A stretch of 64,000 bases of DNA from Ottelia alismoides (GCA_037367405.1 JAZKJV010000603.1:1054001-1118000); one strand, 5' to 3'; positions 47,660 through 59,788 are shown, counted from the first letter of the stretch. The notes: generated by a model from the letters alone, not told the origin. A program made the numbers and translations.

Positions 47660-49263
47660 CCAAAAGTAACTGCTACTCATCTAAAGCGAAATCATCAAAT
47701 TTGAATCATCTTCGGAATCTCCATAACCATCTCTTCTTGGACCAATGCCTCTGCTCATTCCAGATGATGAACAATCTCTTTGTGATGAACGATTGCCCTT
47801 AGATGATGATGCCTCTTGTGCACTGGCAATGGCAACAACTGATTTTGCTATCTTTGTTAGCAGAACCTCTAGTTTCGTCACTCGATCATGTAAGCTACGA
47901 TCTGGTTGTCCTTTATATCCATAGTACTTTATGGATTAACACCCCCACCTACTCCTCACACGTGCCCTGGATGTTCAGACCCAGTAGCTTGTAGATATGT
48001 TGCGTCTGGGGAGATAGCAGGAGACCCATAATTAGGATGTTGAAGTTCCATCATGTGCTCCCGAAGCAATAAAATAAAAAGAATTTAAATTAATATGTAT
48101 AATTAAATTGAGTTTTAAAAACAATTAAATTAACTTATATGCTGCTTTTGCAATTTCTTATCATGTCACACTCTTGAGCCATCTTTTCCTTCTCTACTTT
48201 TTGAGTATATAAAAAGATTGCATCGGTCTGTATCAATACCTTCTTCACCTGAAGTTAATTCTATAAATAAATATACAAGTTAATGCATAAAGATTACTTA
48301 AATTACATAAAATGTAATCACATACCAACTCGTGCTCTAACTGCCGGGTGTTTTTTCGACCCATGCGATGAGGAGTATGCGTCAACTTTGATCGATTATT
48401 TATATTTCTGCACTGCATTGCCTGCAACAATATAATTCCTAGAATTAACACTTATTTTGTATGGTTCGTGTGTTAATAAGACATCAAAACAACATCCAAG
48501 AAATGCTGGAGTCCCTGTGTAGTTGGAGTCCCTACATCCTCCTCATTTGGAGTTGCTGATGCAGATGATGGTCTCGTAGGAGGAGTGGGTGAACGATGCT
48601 CATCTAGTGTGTAGTGATCATGAAAACTACAATAAATTAGCGGTCGACGAGAGGCCACCTGGTGTGTTAAACAATAGAAAGTAATCATATTATAAAAATG
48701 GTAGCCTTTACTAATAATATGATTCTCATGTTCATACAATCTTTATTAACACAAATTTACCGATGCAGATGACGGCCTCGTAAGAGGAGAAGGCGAACAA
48801 TGCTCATCTTGTGTATTGCAACCAGGAACTCTATGATCAATTGCCGGTCAACGAGAGGCCACCTGGTGTGTTAAACAATAGAAATTAATCACAATATAAA
48901 AATGGTAGCCTTTACTAAAAGTATGATTCACATATTTATATATCCTCTATTAACACAACTTTACTGATGCAAATGATGGACTTGTGGGAGGAGAGGACGA
49001 ACGACGCTCTTCTGGTGTGTTGCGGTCATGTACTATATGATCGATCATTCGTCGACGGGAGGCCACCTGTGTTACAATAATCAAACACATTAGTAATTTT
49101 ACAGAAAGATAATAAAATAACAAGAGTTCGTATTAAAGTTATACAATAATATTTAACTAAGATTTACCGATGATGGTCTTGTAGCTGGAGAGGGTGAATG
49201 TTGTTCATCTTGTGAATGTTGATCATGTACTCTACGATCGATCGATCGTCAACGAGGGGCCAT
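47660..49263 (-). pseudogene. Ptta/En-Spm plant transposase-like gene remnant
   Basis: Minus-strand exon-like blocks run from 49263 down. First are four copies of a short Arg/Ser/Pro-rich exon (see the repeat entry). Next is a block at about 48425-48327 reading NINNRSKLTHTPHRMGRK, which fits the NKxNRxKxxxxHxxGxK core of Ptta (Transposase_24) proteins and ends at a GTATGTG donor. A block near 48245-48135 (TDAIFLYTQKVEKEKMAQEC) follows. A C-terminal region (MTKLEVLLTKIAKSVVAIAS, 47881-47680) is Ser-rich. In-frame stops (for example TGA in two exon copies) show it is broken. Exon joining is inferred from splice-like AG and GT only. Confidence 0.6.
48555..49263 (-). repeat. Fourfold tandem duplication of an exon plus intron (about 204-bp unit)
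   Basis: Copies end (coding 5' end) at 48658, 48862, 49066 and 49263, so the spacing is 204, 204 and 197. Copies at 48761-48862 and 48965-49066 are 102 bp; 49168-49263 is 96 bp. Each starts after AG with GTGGCCTCTCGTCGACG or a variant and ends CCATCATCTGCATCG before GTAAA. Lengths are multiples of three, so extra copies would keep frame. Two copies carry CGT-TGA instead of CGT-CGA. Confidence 0.85.
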
Positions 49264-52200
49264 CTACATTACAACAATAGAAGATTATTAATTTTATAAA
49301 AAAAGATATTTAATATAAAGGAGTATGGAAAACATATCACATATGTTATAGCAACCAAAGCAGGAAACAATTGAGATAGAAACAATAATTGTTTATATTT
49401 AAAAAAAACTTTTGCAAATCCAATTTCTTTAGAAAGTTTTTTTTTGCACTGAGATTGTATGCAATTGCCAGCTTGACATTTTTCTAGTTGTGTAGAAGCT
49501 CATATTCGGTAATTGTTAGAAGTTCCTTTGAAATGCCTCCTTAAAATTACAATAATTGTCTGTCTGGATGTAACTGTTATGTAATGGAAGAGGAAGAAGC
49601 CATGTGTGTTTTTGGGTGTAGCCCCAAAAGAAACCAAACAGTGTACCTATTGCCTCTTTATTGGTTTGTCTTTGGTTGTCTCCACTTATCCACTTGCATC
49701 TCAACTTTGGTTTCTGGATCAGATTCTTGTTCACTAAATTTCCTGCCAAGTGAGTTCATCACAGGGGAATAGCTGATGGCTAGGCTCCTTTCTATCCTAC
49801 TCTGTGCACTTTCCATGTTTTTTTCAGCACTGGCTTTTGGAATCATGAAGGGAAGATAATTGAATATATTATTCTTCACAGAGAAAGGTCGGTGGATCCT
49901 AAATGAGATTAAAAAAGATGGTAAGCGTTTACATAGACCAAGCCTCGCATAAAGCCCTGAAATCAACCAACATCTTCTCCGCATTACACCACTCTTGACA
50001 AAACATCAAACCATTTCCGGAGAGCCAAATCACCCATAGAGGAATAAGAGGTCGCAAACAGCTGCCACACATAGAAGGGTAGGCCTCGAGCACACCTAGA
50101 AGTTTAGGCCTCGAGTATAGAGCTCCAAATCTCTAATACATTGAGGACATTAGACATGAAGTGCGCATGCATAAAATTCCTATTGTGTTTCATATATATT
50201 CACATCTTCCACAACCATTATCTCATATTAGCTATTGGTCTTTACGATAATAAATTAACCCACGATGACATTTTACAATTAGAATTAGAGCAATAGAGTT
50301 AAAGAGACCTGCCTTCAACTACTGTTTCAATTATGCATATCTTTGTGGACTTTTTGCTCTCTTGATATGTCTTCTAGTACTCCATGCCTTTCCTGTTTTT
50401 GACCAATGACTAGACCTCCCTTGCCTAGTAAGCTACCATGAGATTAGACGTTCTAGAATATCAATTAATCATGTCGCTCTGATCTTTTGGCAGTGCCCAT
50501 AAGTTTGACAGTGCTATCATCTTCACCATTCTATGGAATTTGTGTGATCTCATATGTTCCTACTAGCAATTGTACAAACCATCTCACATAGCTTGATTGG
50601 TTCCTATCATCTTGTTGTGTTTCTTCATCTCTAATGTTTTCTCCATATTGTATGATCATGATTATGTTTAATTCTAAGTGTTTTTTTACATTTATAGCCT
50701 TTCAAGTTATCACAATCACATTTATGCTCCTACCTTTTTTATAATAACATTTGTAAGACTACCTTTTCGCACCATTAAACAGTTGTACACTTCTGTTGAT
50801 TCATCATTTATTACATAAACCTATCCATATTTCCCACATGGTAGATTCTTTGTTACTATCCAGATTTCGATAAAAAAACTCATATTTCTCACATGGTAGA
50901 TTCTTTAAGCATCAATATGGGCTCTACAAATTGAAAAAAAGAAAAGAAAACATAACTAAGATTACAACACACAACCTTCCAATGCAAAACATGCAAAACT
51001 CGAACCCTCGATATAATTCTGCAGTGGGTACCTTAGATCATTCTCCCCTTTATTGGTTTAAGAAAAACATTGACTCCATTGTTAGTGCATTATAAAATCG
51101 AAGGGAAATCAGTTTGGATGTTATACCTTCTGTTTGTCATGTTGAATAAACTTAAGTATTAATCTTTCTTGCTGTCTAAGGCTTATTTGGAACTTAATTT
51201 TTCTTTCACATATCATTAAGGATAAAGATTTCAGGCTTATTCTGGTTAGTGCTATAGAAGTCTAGTATGGACTAAAAAAATACAACCTTAAAGTAAAAGC
51301 CCCCTTAGACGTGAATGGAGTGACCTTTCCACCACAAACCCAACTTCTGAGATGAACCCACAAAGTGGTAGACAACAATTAAACATAACAAGAAACATCT
51401 CCAAAATACGAATCACAAAACGAAAACACGAAGAGAGAGAGAGAGAAGGTAAGTTGATTGTCACCCCAAAAAGTCGAAGAATACAGAGGCTGATTGAAAC
51501 CTGAAGATTTGGTGTGTGCGTGAGAAAGCAGCCACACTCCATCATGCAACGTTAGAACGTCAAGGTGGCACAGGTAGGCTGTGACGGAATGAAGATACGG
51601 AGTGACGGAGTTAGGGTTCACAGAAAATGGAGAGGGGGATGATTTTGTGCGGGGAAAAATTAGAAAGGGAGGGATGGGTGCTCGATTGGGAGGGAATTAT
51701 GGGATTTAGGCGGAAGATTTGAGTGATAGGACAATTTGGAGGGAATATAAATAATTAAACTATTTTGGAATGATGGAGTGCGTTATTTTTAGAATTTGGG
51801 GGGATTGGTGGGATTTTGTTAATTGTATTTATTAATAATTAATGAATACATCTTAACTATTAACTAAAATTCTCTATTATGAAAAAAATAATAAAAGAAA
51901 TTAATTGTTAGCTTGAATTTTCTTATTATGAATATATAAAAGTTTTATGGCGAAATAATTAGTATTTGACTATATTCGAATATTATCGATATCCGTATAT
52001 GAAAATTTTTCGAAATCGTAAGCGGATCTTCGGATATATCTATATCCATTTTCATCCCTACCTCCATATCGGTTGACATAGTTAAGAGATTAAAAAAATA
52101 AAGACTATAAGTGAAGACATAATAGATGACTAATCATGATTCATGACGTGATCATAAAAAATAGCTTAACATAGGATCTTAATTTTTCATTTTTATTTTT

Positions 52201-52309
52201 AAACAAAATCAAAATCATATATATGATGGTCATTGCATTTCTAACAATGATAGAATCAAAGTCTGATATTTCATTACTTTCAGATATAATGATGGGATTA
52301 AATTTTCCT

Positions 52310-52550
52310 TATGCATACTAGGTTTGGCCACGATAGTTTCGTGGACTTTGATTATTAGACATGGTAACAGTACCGTGGTCAAAAAATATTGGCCACGTTA
52401 ATAGTATTGTAGCCTAACATGTTTGGCAATGATAATTATCGTTGCAATTAACTTTAAGATACGATAATTTATTGTGGTCTATATTTTTTAGCCACAATAA
52501 TATTTATTGTGCCTTGATCGCGCGGTTAATGCAATATTTTTTACTAGTAA
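52310..52550. repeat. CACTA right subterminal repeats
   Basis: TACCGTGGTC (52371-52380), GGCCACGTTAAT (52391-52402), TTGGCCACGATAG (52324) and diverged copies mirror the left-end motifs. The end is TTTTTTACTAGTAA. Confidence 0.85.
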
Positions 52551-52557
52551 TATCCCC

Positions 52558-52713
52558 ATATTATGTCATTCAAGTTTCGTGAGAAATAGAGACTCCTATG
52601 TCCTCCATCCAGACAGACATTTTTTAACGATCGCATGATTTTTTTAAATCGATCTTATCTGGATGGAGGCCGTAAGAGTCTCTGTTTCTTATGAAACTTG
52701 AATGACATAATAT
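52558..52713. mobile_element. Foldback MITE, 156 bp
   Basis: The left arm (52558-52614) pairs with the right arm (52657-52713) over about 57 bases with few mismatches. Outer ends read ATATTATGTCATTCAAG and its complement; inner ends read CTCCATCCAGA and its complement. The loop is about 42 bases and T-rich. It lies 7 bp from the CACTA right end. The superfamily is not clear and no target duplication was found. A transcript would form a long hairpin, so it could source small RNAs. Confidence 0.85.
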
Positions 52714-53256
52714 AAGAATATAATAATGAATTTATATGGTTTTATTTTTTAAAAAATAGTGTGTTGTTATGTGTGCGCGCGTGCTTGTACGTGTGCGCGG
52801 TGACCACCATCGGAGCACTACTCATACATCCTCCACCTGTGCTACAAGAGATCCACCCTTCCTTTTATTCTCTATGCTTAATGCCTGAGCGGAGCAAGAA
52901 ATCTTGAGAGATCTTACCCACTTGCAGGTCTTCGGTGACCAGGAGCACGAGTAGCAACAGACGCACTCGAGGTAGCAGCTCCTTCGTCCCATCTCCCCCA
53001 CCCTTAATCAACTTCGTTGGAGGAGCCACATTAATTAGAATCAACATTAGAGCTTGGTCGTATGTCGATCAGGTTAGCCTCTCGCCATCAGCTTTCCGCC
53101 AACAGAGCTCCTCTGCTCCATCCTATCATGTGCCTAATGAAGAGAGGAGGGATGACACCAACCTATAGTCATCGTCTGATCAACATGAGGATCTCGATCG
53201 TCGTACACCGTAGAGCCAACATCAACTATTCATCGGATCAAGCTCCGGAGGTCATC
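52714..53256 (+). other. Unassigned stretch between two MITEs
   Basis: Overlapping open frames at 52935-53168 and 53062-53292 (plus) and 53047-52865 (minus) sit in a GC-richer segment. None shows a recognisable domain. It may be a decayed exon or element fragment. TGTG/GCGC words at 52760-52800 form a short purine-pyrimidine alternating tract. Confidence 0.3.
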
Positions 53257-53259
53257 TTA

Positions 53260-53507
53260 GGGCCCGTTCGGTTCGGGAATAAGCAGGAATAAGGATGGGG
53301 AATAAGGAGAATAAGGGTCTACTCTTTGTTCGGCTGGAGAATATGAATAAGGAGAATAAGGTGAAATAAAGGTAGGTAAGGTGGGATAAAGATAGGAATA
53401 AGAGTGAAATAAGATGGAATAATGAGGAATAGTCATACCACTGGAAACCGTGTCGGGAGGAGAATTGACCCCTTATTACAGGGCTTATTCTCCAACCAAA
53501 CAGGGCC
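53260..53507. mobile_element. Tourist-like MITE (PIF/Harbinger), 248 bp
   Basis: The left end GGGCCCGTTCGGTT and the inverted right end GGCCCTGTTTGGTT form terminal inverted repeats, with GAATAAGC following in both. TTA duplications flank it at 53257-53259 and 53508-53510. The interior repeats GAATAAGG-like words many times. TTA target sites and GGGCC--GTTTGG ends are characteristic of Tourist/Harbinger MITEs, often near plant genes. Confidence 0.88.
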
Positions 53508-53510
53508 TTA

Positions 53511-55256
53511 GAGATGCAAGATCGGAGGATACGAGCAGCTTCTCAGTCGCACATCTTATAGCATTGGCTAAATATTTTTGAGGTGCTGCTAACTTTCAAA
53601 AATTACAAAAGAAAACCATTTCTGGGCAAATTGCCTAAGAACTGATATTTAGAGATAAGGCCATATTGTTAACATATTGAGTTTTTTTATTTGCTGAGAG
53701 CCGTACACGGATTGATTTATCTTGTATCATACATCATAAAATTGTAAATTTATGTTTCCTTTTTCAGCTCTATTAGTTCTCTTTCATTTGACATATTGTG
53801 GACCATTTACTGGATGCAATTGTGGTATTCCTGATTTTTGGAGCAAAACATCGATTCCGATATTATGAAATCATTCTAAATTCAGATATATCTCTGAAAT
53901 TAATGGAAAATAGTCATTGTGTAGACCATGATACATGTAAAACTTTGGCATTGATATTTTGGATATTCATTTAATTTTATGCTCTATGAAATTTATTCAT
54001 TACATTCTTTGTATGATTTTTATATTATAAATATTACAATTTTTTTTTAAAATATAAATGCCTTTTTGAATGCTCTATCATTGGCGATTTATTAAGATTT
54101 TTCTATGGTGGTTTTCTATGTTTAAAAATTGACATACATCAAATCAAGGCTTTTACTTATTAATTCCAAAAATTTCAAAAAAAATACAGTAACTTTCTTT
54201 CTAAATTGCATCCCATGTTATTAACTTTAAAAAATTATATACTTTAAATTAAAAATAAAAAATAATGCAAGCATCTCATCTGATTCATCTTTAACAAAAA
54301 AAATACAAAAAATATGTTCTGATTTTCAGGGATAAATCTTATATAGAAATTTAATTTACAACACTGTCATATTCCATTAAAAAACACTTTCAAAAATAAC
54401 CATTACATTGCACCATACATTATCAGTATAATATTGGCACATTATTTGGCCACACTCGATTGCCTGAAGTCGCATCTAAAATATCCACCACCTCGAGTTT
54501 GACCTTAGAATTCACTGAGGAAAAATAAACAAACACCACACCTCTTCACAGAAATTGCACTTGCACATATATAAGTGTAGTTTTTGATAGATCGTTTTTT
54601 ATCATTCTATACTACAACAATTCGACTGAACTAAGAGAGAAAAAACCAGTAGGTCAATGTGGCCCGAGACCTTGACAATGGTAACAAATGATATCAAATG
54701 ATACTGTCATAGTGTCCATGCATGTCATAAGGAAAGCTTTGCACCATCTACCGAGGAACAACGTTTGTTTTTTTCCTTTTCCCAATTTGATTGTTCTTCT
54801 TTGCCTGGGAAACAAGGGTAAAATTTGAAGCAAATAAGGCCAGAGTCACATCATAAGTATTGGGCAGAAAATATGGGCCAACTCAGAATCAAACATTTTA
54901 TGTTTCCATGTATATCAAACCTAACATAAGCAGGGGACAAAACACGTGCAATTTATGTTAGGTTTCAAGGGCCAACTTAGAATCAAACATTTTCAATGAC
55001 AAAAGTAAATGCAAGAAGGAAAACGTATACTTCAAATGACGTATTTTATGTTTCCATGAGACTGCAAAACAGATTTAGAACAACAATGTCATATCTACGG
55101 TTTACCGCAAATTCGAGATGGAGATGCAATCCTTTTCCATCTTCCTTCCTTTCTGTATAAGGCTAAACTGCCAGGCATGATCATGAAATTACATTAGAAG
55201 ATATCAAGCAAGTTAGTTCCCCATGCCATACAAGTTACACTACCAAGACACTAACC
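53511..55256. other. AT-rich stretch with no identified gene
   Basis: No coding signature. A short direct duplication (GGGCCAACT-AGAATCAAACATTTT) occurs at about 54877 and 54970. The part near 55256 could be the 3' UTR or flank of the minus-strand exon that ends at 55257. Confidence 0.4.
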
Positions 55257-55475
55257 TCAATGAATAGCAGCTTCCAGCAACTGCAACTTTGACATGATAA
55301 TGCTACGAGGCGTAATGTCTACAAGAATTCTGATTTGCTTCTCTCTGCTCGCATTGCTCTCTGAAGATTCACCTTCGGCTTGCTGCACGTTACAATGAAT
55401 TGTGTGCCATGCCAGTTTCTCTTGTTGAAACAACCTGGCATCGTGAAGCACTTGCAAATGATCAGCATACTTCAA
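55257..55475 (-). CDS. Isolated coding-looking terminal exon, unknown protein
   Basis: An open minus-strand frame of 72 codons ends at a TGA (55259-55257). It has balanced, non-repetitive composition: YADHLQVLHDARLFQQEKLA near the start and TPRSIIMSKLQLLEAAIH at the end. A possible 3' splice site (TTTTTGAAG before TATGCTGATC, about 55472) would make it a last exon of a gene lying to the right. No matching upstream exons are recognisable before the LINE at 57.1 kb. I do not recognise the protein. It could be a decayed gene fragment. Confidence 0.35.
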   Translation of the reverse strand: MKYADHLQVLHDARLFQQEKLAWHTIHCNVQQAEGESSESNASREKQIRILVDITPRSIIMSKLQLLEAAIH

Positions 55476-56424
55476 AAACAGCTACATCTATGAATTTCCC
55501 GAGTCTTTTCTTTCCTAAATTTATAAATTAAAAAAATTGAAATTCTTACTACTTTGCAAGTTAGAAATCAAAAGGTCAAGTTAGTTAAACCGATTGAAGG
55601 TGTATTATAAGGTTATATCAATTATTCCTACAGCCTTTTCATAAAAAGAAAAATGCAAAAAAGTGCTGCCAGTTTTAAAGGAGTAAAGATCACCTTAAGT
55701 AATGTCCAACCCAATGATTAAACAAAGAAAGGTTAAAAACTTTAAAGGTTCTTGAACTAAGAAATACCATTTTCCATATTCCTGACAATTAGACTATTAG
55801 ATTGAAATGAAGAATATACCCATTTAAGATAAGACAAACAAGAGGTTAGAGAAGACTCTGTCTAAGGATCTTCCTTTCAAAGTTGTACAATTTGAGTGAC
55901 GAGTATGAAAAACGATTATTTACTCTTGCACAAAAAATGAAAGACTAAAATAATAGCTTAATTCTTGATTTTATGGATTCATTTGCCAACCAAGAAAAAA
56001 GGCATATATATATTTCAGTGAACTTCAAAATTTTATTTCCACCATCATGGCAGAAGATAGAGTTTTGAGGTATCTCTAAATGATCTGCAAATGGTGGACC
56101 GGAGGGTGTGAATCCAATATATTCCCCTTGATGTATTCAGTGGATGGCATTCTTGGTCGTTGTCAGCTTTCTTGGACGAAAGATGTTCCGTTTCATGCCT
56201 AACCACCTCCTAACACATGCATCTTGAAAATATTAGGAAAAGATTTACATATGGCACTGCACTTCCCCTCAAGCTGGAGTCTAACATTCTCAGTTTGTCA
56301 TAGTTATGAGAAAAAGTGGTTTGGAACGTTTGTAAATAGACCATAGATCTGACAATCAGAACTGATGCTGGTAATTTGGATTTAACCTTTTTGAATCATT
56401 TTTGATAAATGATGGGATGGACCT
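55476..56424. other. Stretch with no identified gene
   Basis: AT-rich. It may hold introns or upstream DNA of the 55257 exon and, near 56400, the 3' end of the LINE. No domain is recognisable. Confidence 0.4.
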
Positions 56425-57123
56425 CCATTAAAGACCCATCCAAAAATATATTGCTACATAAAGATTATGTACAGAATTTACAATCTCCAAATTTCGCACA
56501 ATGGCATGTTCAATTACATTCTCACAATGGAAACTCCTTTCTTGGAAGACAACCTCATTTCTAGCCAGCCAGATTGCCCACGCATGTGTGTAGATCTTTA
56601 GCTTCCCCTTCATTGAACCTGTCTAGTCTTTGCAAATCGAGTGCCAGAACGAACTCGCATCATCCCTTTGGACTTCTGGAAGATCCACCTTCCCCCACAC
56701 CTCCCTCGAATCAGAGCACCAAAAGAACAGATGATCAATATCCTTCTCTCCACGTCTCCTACAAATCCCATTGCACTCAGGAAACAACCTCGCTCACCTG
56801 ACACCAACCAGAACACCTCCCCCCACCCTTTAAGTAACTACAAGAAGATCTGTATTCATGCGGGCAGCTTCTAGCTCCAGATCCTAGCACAGTCCCAAGA
56901 GACCTCCCCGATGTCCAGCCCACCAACCTCTGAAACCACTTTGTGAGCCTTCTTCACCGTGAAGATCATATCTCTCCAAAACACAAGAATCGATGCCATC
57001 AGATGGAACGACCACTCTCGCCAATGTGCAAAAAAAGACCAAGGAATCATCCACCCTTTGATTGGACAACTCGCTCACGAAAGTAGGCAACCAGGAGCCG
57101 TCTGACCAGAAATCAGCAACCCT
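56425..57123 (-). pseudogene. LINE (L1-type) ORF2 C-terminal remnant
   Basis: Minus strand, in broken frames. An upstream part reads FWSDGSWLPTFVSELSNQRV. Then RRRGEKDIDHLFFWCSDSRE (56760-56701) is the characteristic zinc-binding zf-RVT region (C..C...DHLFF.C) of plant non-LTR retrotransposons. Last is HAWAIWLARNEVVF (about 56584-56545). Stops and frameshifts are present. It is cut at 57124 by the Copia-2 LTR. Confidence 0.75.
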
Positions 57124-58930
57124 TGTTGGACATGCGAGCCCACGGCGAGCCATTATGCAATAAATGTTAATGCAATTCACTCCTTAATCTGAAATAAAGA
57201 GTACATAGTTTGCATAATAGGTCCCTTAGTACAATTAGGGTTATGTACCATGGCCATCTTAATGATCATACAGTTGTTGATTCAATTATTGAATCATAGA
57301 GGCTGGTGCTTAGATGAGTATCTAATGAGTTAGATTGAGGACTCATCAAGCACCGTCAAATGATTATTAAGAGATGATCTCCAGCCTGAGTAGGAGATGG
57401 CAATCCTTTCTCAGTTAGGCTGATATCTGACCGACTTCTTGATGCAGGTCCTCTGCATAGGAATAGAGATTCGGAGGTGTCAGATTAGTTAGGTCAAAGA
57501 GTTGACTTAACAAGATCGAGATAACCAAAGTCCTATATCATATGTTGTCATGATATAGGCACACATCCTCTGACCGGAGACAGATGTGTTACTATATGTC
57601 TGAGTATGTACATTTGGCAGACCAATAGGTTGATGACCTAATCAAGGTCTATACACCGGCGCGCTGGTGTGCATATAAGGGCATATGAGTAATACGATCT
57701 CTCAAAGGGATCATACAGGTTTACTACTGAACCGGAAGACATGAGCTCACTCATGAGATATTAGGAAGAATCAAATTCCGTGCGCACGGTCGTCTCGCTT
57801 TGGAAGCTTGACTGAATTTGTTGGTTTGATATATACTTTTGGAAAGTATATGATCAAGACCTAGGTATGATATATGCTTTTGGAAAGTATATGATCAATA
57901 CTGACTCCCAATGATCGAATGAGAAACTTACTGATAAAACCATGAAGTAGACAGTATAAAGTTGATCCAATACTTCAGGTTTAATCTGGGTCTTCCAGTA
58001 TGCAGGATGTACAAGTATTGGGAATGCCTGAGGGTGATGTGATCATAAACGGTTGTATAACCATGACACTTCCATTCCTAGGGAGTGATGAAACGGGTTT
58101 GGATTTCAGTGACTCCTCTCAATAGAGAAGTAATCTGATCTTAGTCCAAATGTTGGACATTAATCTGAATGTGATTCAGATTCAATGAGAAGATTAGATT
58201 TGCGGTCTTGATTTAATCAAGCATCTATGGGAGGCCCACGATCTGGATTTGAGATATGATATCAATATCCATGTCACTATACGTGGAACAATACAATCGC
58301 CCTGTCCTTATCTCCAAGTATTCGCGGGGAAAGCGCATTATCCTTGAAAGAGTTCGTGGATAATTCTATTGTTGATATATGTATCCGAGTATTGAGAAAA
58401 TGGATAATTAAATGTGATTTAATTATCAAGATTAATATGAATTTGATTCATATTATAAAGAGAGTTATCTTAGATAATTAAATGTGATTTGATTATCAAA
58501 GATGTGAATAATGTGAATGTGATTCATATTATTTAAACACATGAGATAAAGAGATCCAAGATGATTAAATATGATTTAATTATCAAGGATAAGAATAATG
58601 TGGATAGTAATATCCAATTATCCATAATATATTATAAATACGATTTATAATGTATTAGAGAGAGTTAAATATAATTTATATTAGTAGATTAATTATTAAT
58701 GTGTATTGGATACACATTGTCTAATTAATTGAAAATGTAAATTACATTTGGTTTTGGGTTGTGAATATGATTCACAATATTCCAATGTCAAGATTGCAAT
58801 ATTTCCAAAATTATTTGAGAATTATTTTGGTGAATTAAAATACCAACAAATTGTTGTTGGAAAATAAGTAGAGAGAAATTCAAGGAGATGTGCAATCTCA
58901 TGGATTGCCATGAGATTGCCCTCCCTTTTG

Positions 58931-58985
58931 GAAAGAGGGGGGCGGCACCAATTTCCTTGTGAAATTGGTGGTCGTCCCCCCCTTC
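58931..58985 (+). other. Strong G/C hairpin in the Copia-2 LTR
   Basis: CACCAATTTC (58946-58955) pairs perfectly with GAAATTGGTG (58961-58970) across a 5-base loop. The stem extends outward through a GGGGGGCGG / GTCGTCCCCCC segment, and more weakly through TTTTGGAAAG / CTTCCAAAG. Confidence 0.85.
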
Positions 58986-59204
58986 CAAAGAGGAAGGTTG
59001 ATCTCTCTCTATTCCTCTCTCCTTATTTGATTGATTTAATATGGTATTAATATTTATTTGATTTATCAAATATATTTTTATCAAATTAAGTCACAAGTTG
59101 TTGGTTTTTACCAACAACAATCTTGACCATTGGATTGACATAAATCAATCTCATCCATTGATTTTATATGTCACATGGATTGAGATCCATGGATCCCAAA
59201 ACCC

Positions 59205-59212
59205 TATAAATA
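59205..59212 (+). promoter_or_regulatory. TATA box of the Copia-2 LTR
   Basis: TATAAATA followed by GAGACGCATACCC and then a CTCTCTTTT pyrimidine run, the same order as in the Copia-1 LTR. It probably directs the genomic RNA start. Confidence 0.65.
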
Positions 59213-59788
59213 GAGACGCATACCCATGCTCTCTTTTTACACACAATGCTTGAGAAGCATCTCTCTCTCTTTTCTCTCTACTCGACAGCCCTCTCTCCCT
59301 CTCATGTGGTCGTCCACCATGGATGACCTACGAGAGGTTCTCCATCGCCGCAGCATCCTTGTTATGCTGCCCGTTCTTCTGCTCATGGATCTCCGTCTCC
59401 TTCGGTGCGCCTCGCTCGTGAAGAAGACGTCGGATCTCGTGTGTCGAGATCAGGAGATCCACCGCTTGGATCGTCAACATGGATTGCGAGAAGCACGCGG
59501 TTCATCCCCGCGCTCGCAAGCGTCTCCTCCGTCGGATCGGACTTGAGACAGGAGGTCTCTTCGTTTAGAGACTCGATCGCAACCACGCTTCAAGAGGTAA
59601 TCCTATTACTTGTTTGTGGTTTAGACGAAACGATCCGAGAAGTGTTCTTGGGTCATGTGGTTTCATCGTAAGAAAAATTTTTAATTCCGCTGCATCGAGC
59701 AACTAGTGCGACTAGTCGCTCCTCGTCGTATTTGATACGACGCTCATGCTTCCGTGATGTGCTTGAGGATATAACCATATCCTTCAAG

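Larger units (their letters stand above)
46971..52550 (-). mobile_element. CACTA (En/Spm) DNA transposon, about 5.6 kb, degenerate
   Basis: The left end is CACTACTAAAAG. The right end, inverted, is ACTAGTAAAA preceded by one or two changed bases. TAT stands just outside the left end and at 52551-52553, close to the 3-bp duplication expected. Both ends carry subterminal repeats of the type GACCACGGTAAT. The interior holds a broken minus-strand Ptta-like gene (47660-49263). I saw no TNPD-type catalytic transposase, so it may be non-autonomous. From 49264 to 52300 I find no further domain. Frames at 49516-49984 and 51288-51621 (minus) are unassigned. Confidence 0.8.
57124..59786 (+). repeat. Copia-2 5' LTR (2663 bp)
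   Basis: TG...CA termini. Shared blocks with the Copia-1 LTR include TACAATTAGG-TTATGTACCATGG and the ATACTTTTGGAAAG-TATATGATCAA region (duplicated here at about 57830 and 57868). It ends before AGTGGTATCAGAGCC. Confidence 0.9.

Noticed and set aside
49516..49984. Overlapping minus-strand frames inside the CACTA element as a possible captured host gene
   Set aside because: No recognisable domain and no convincing splice structure. Left as unassigned CACTA interior.
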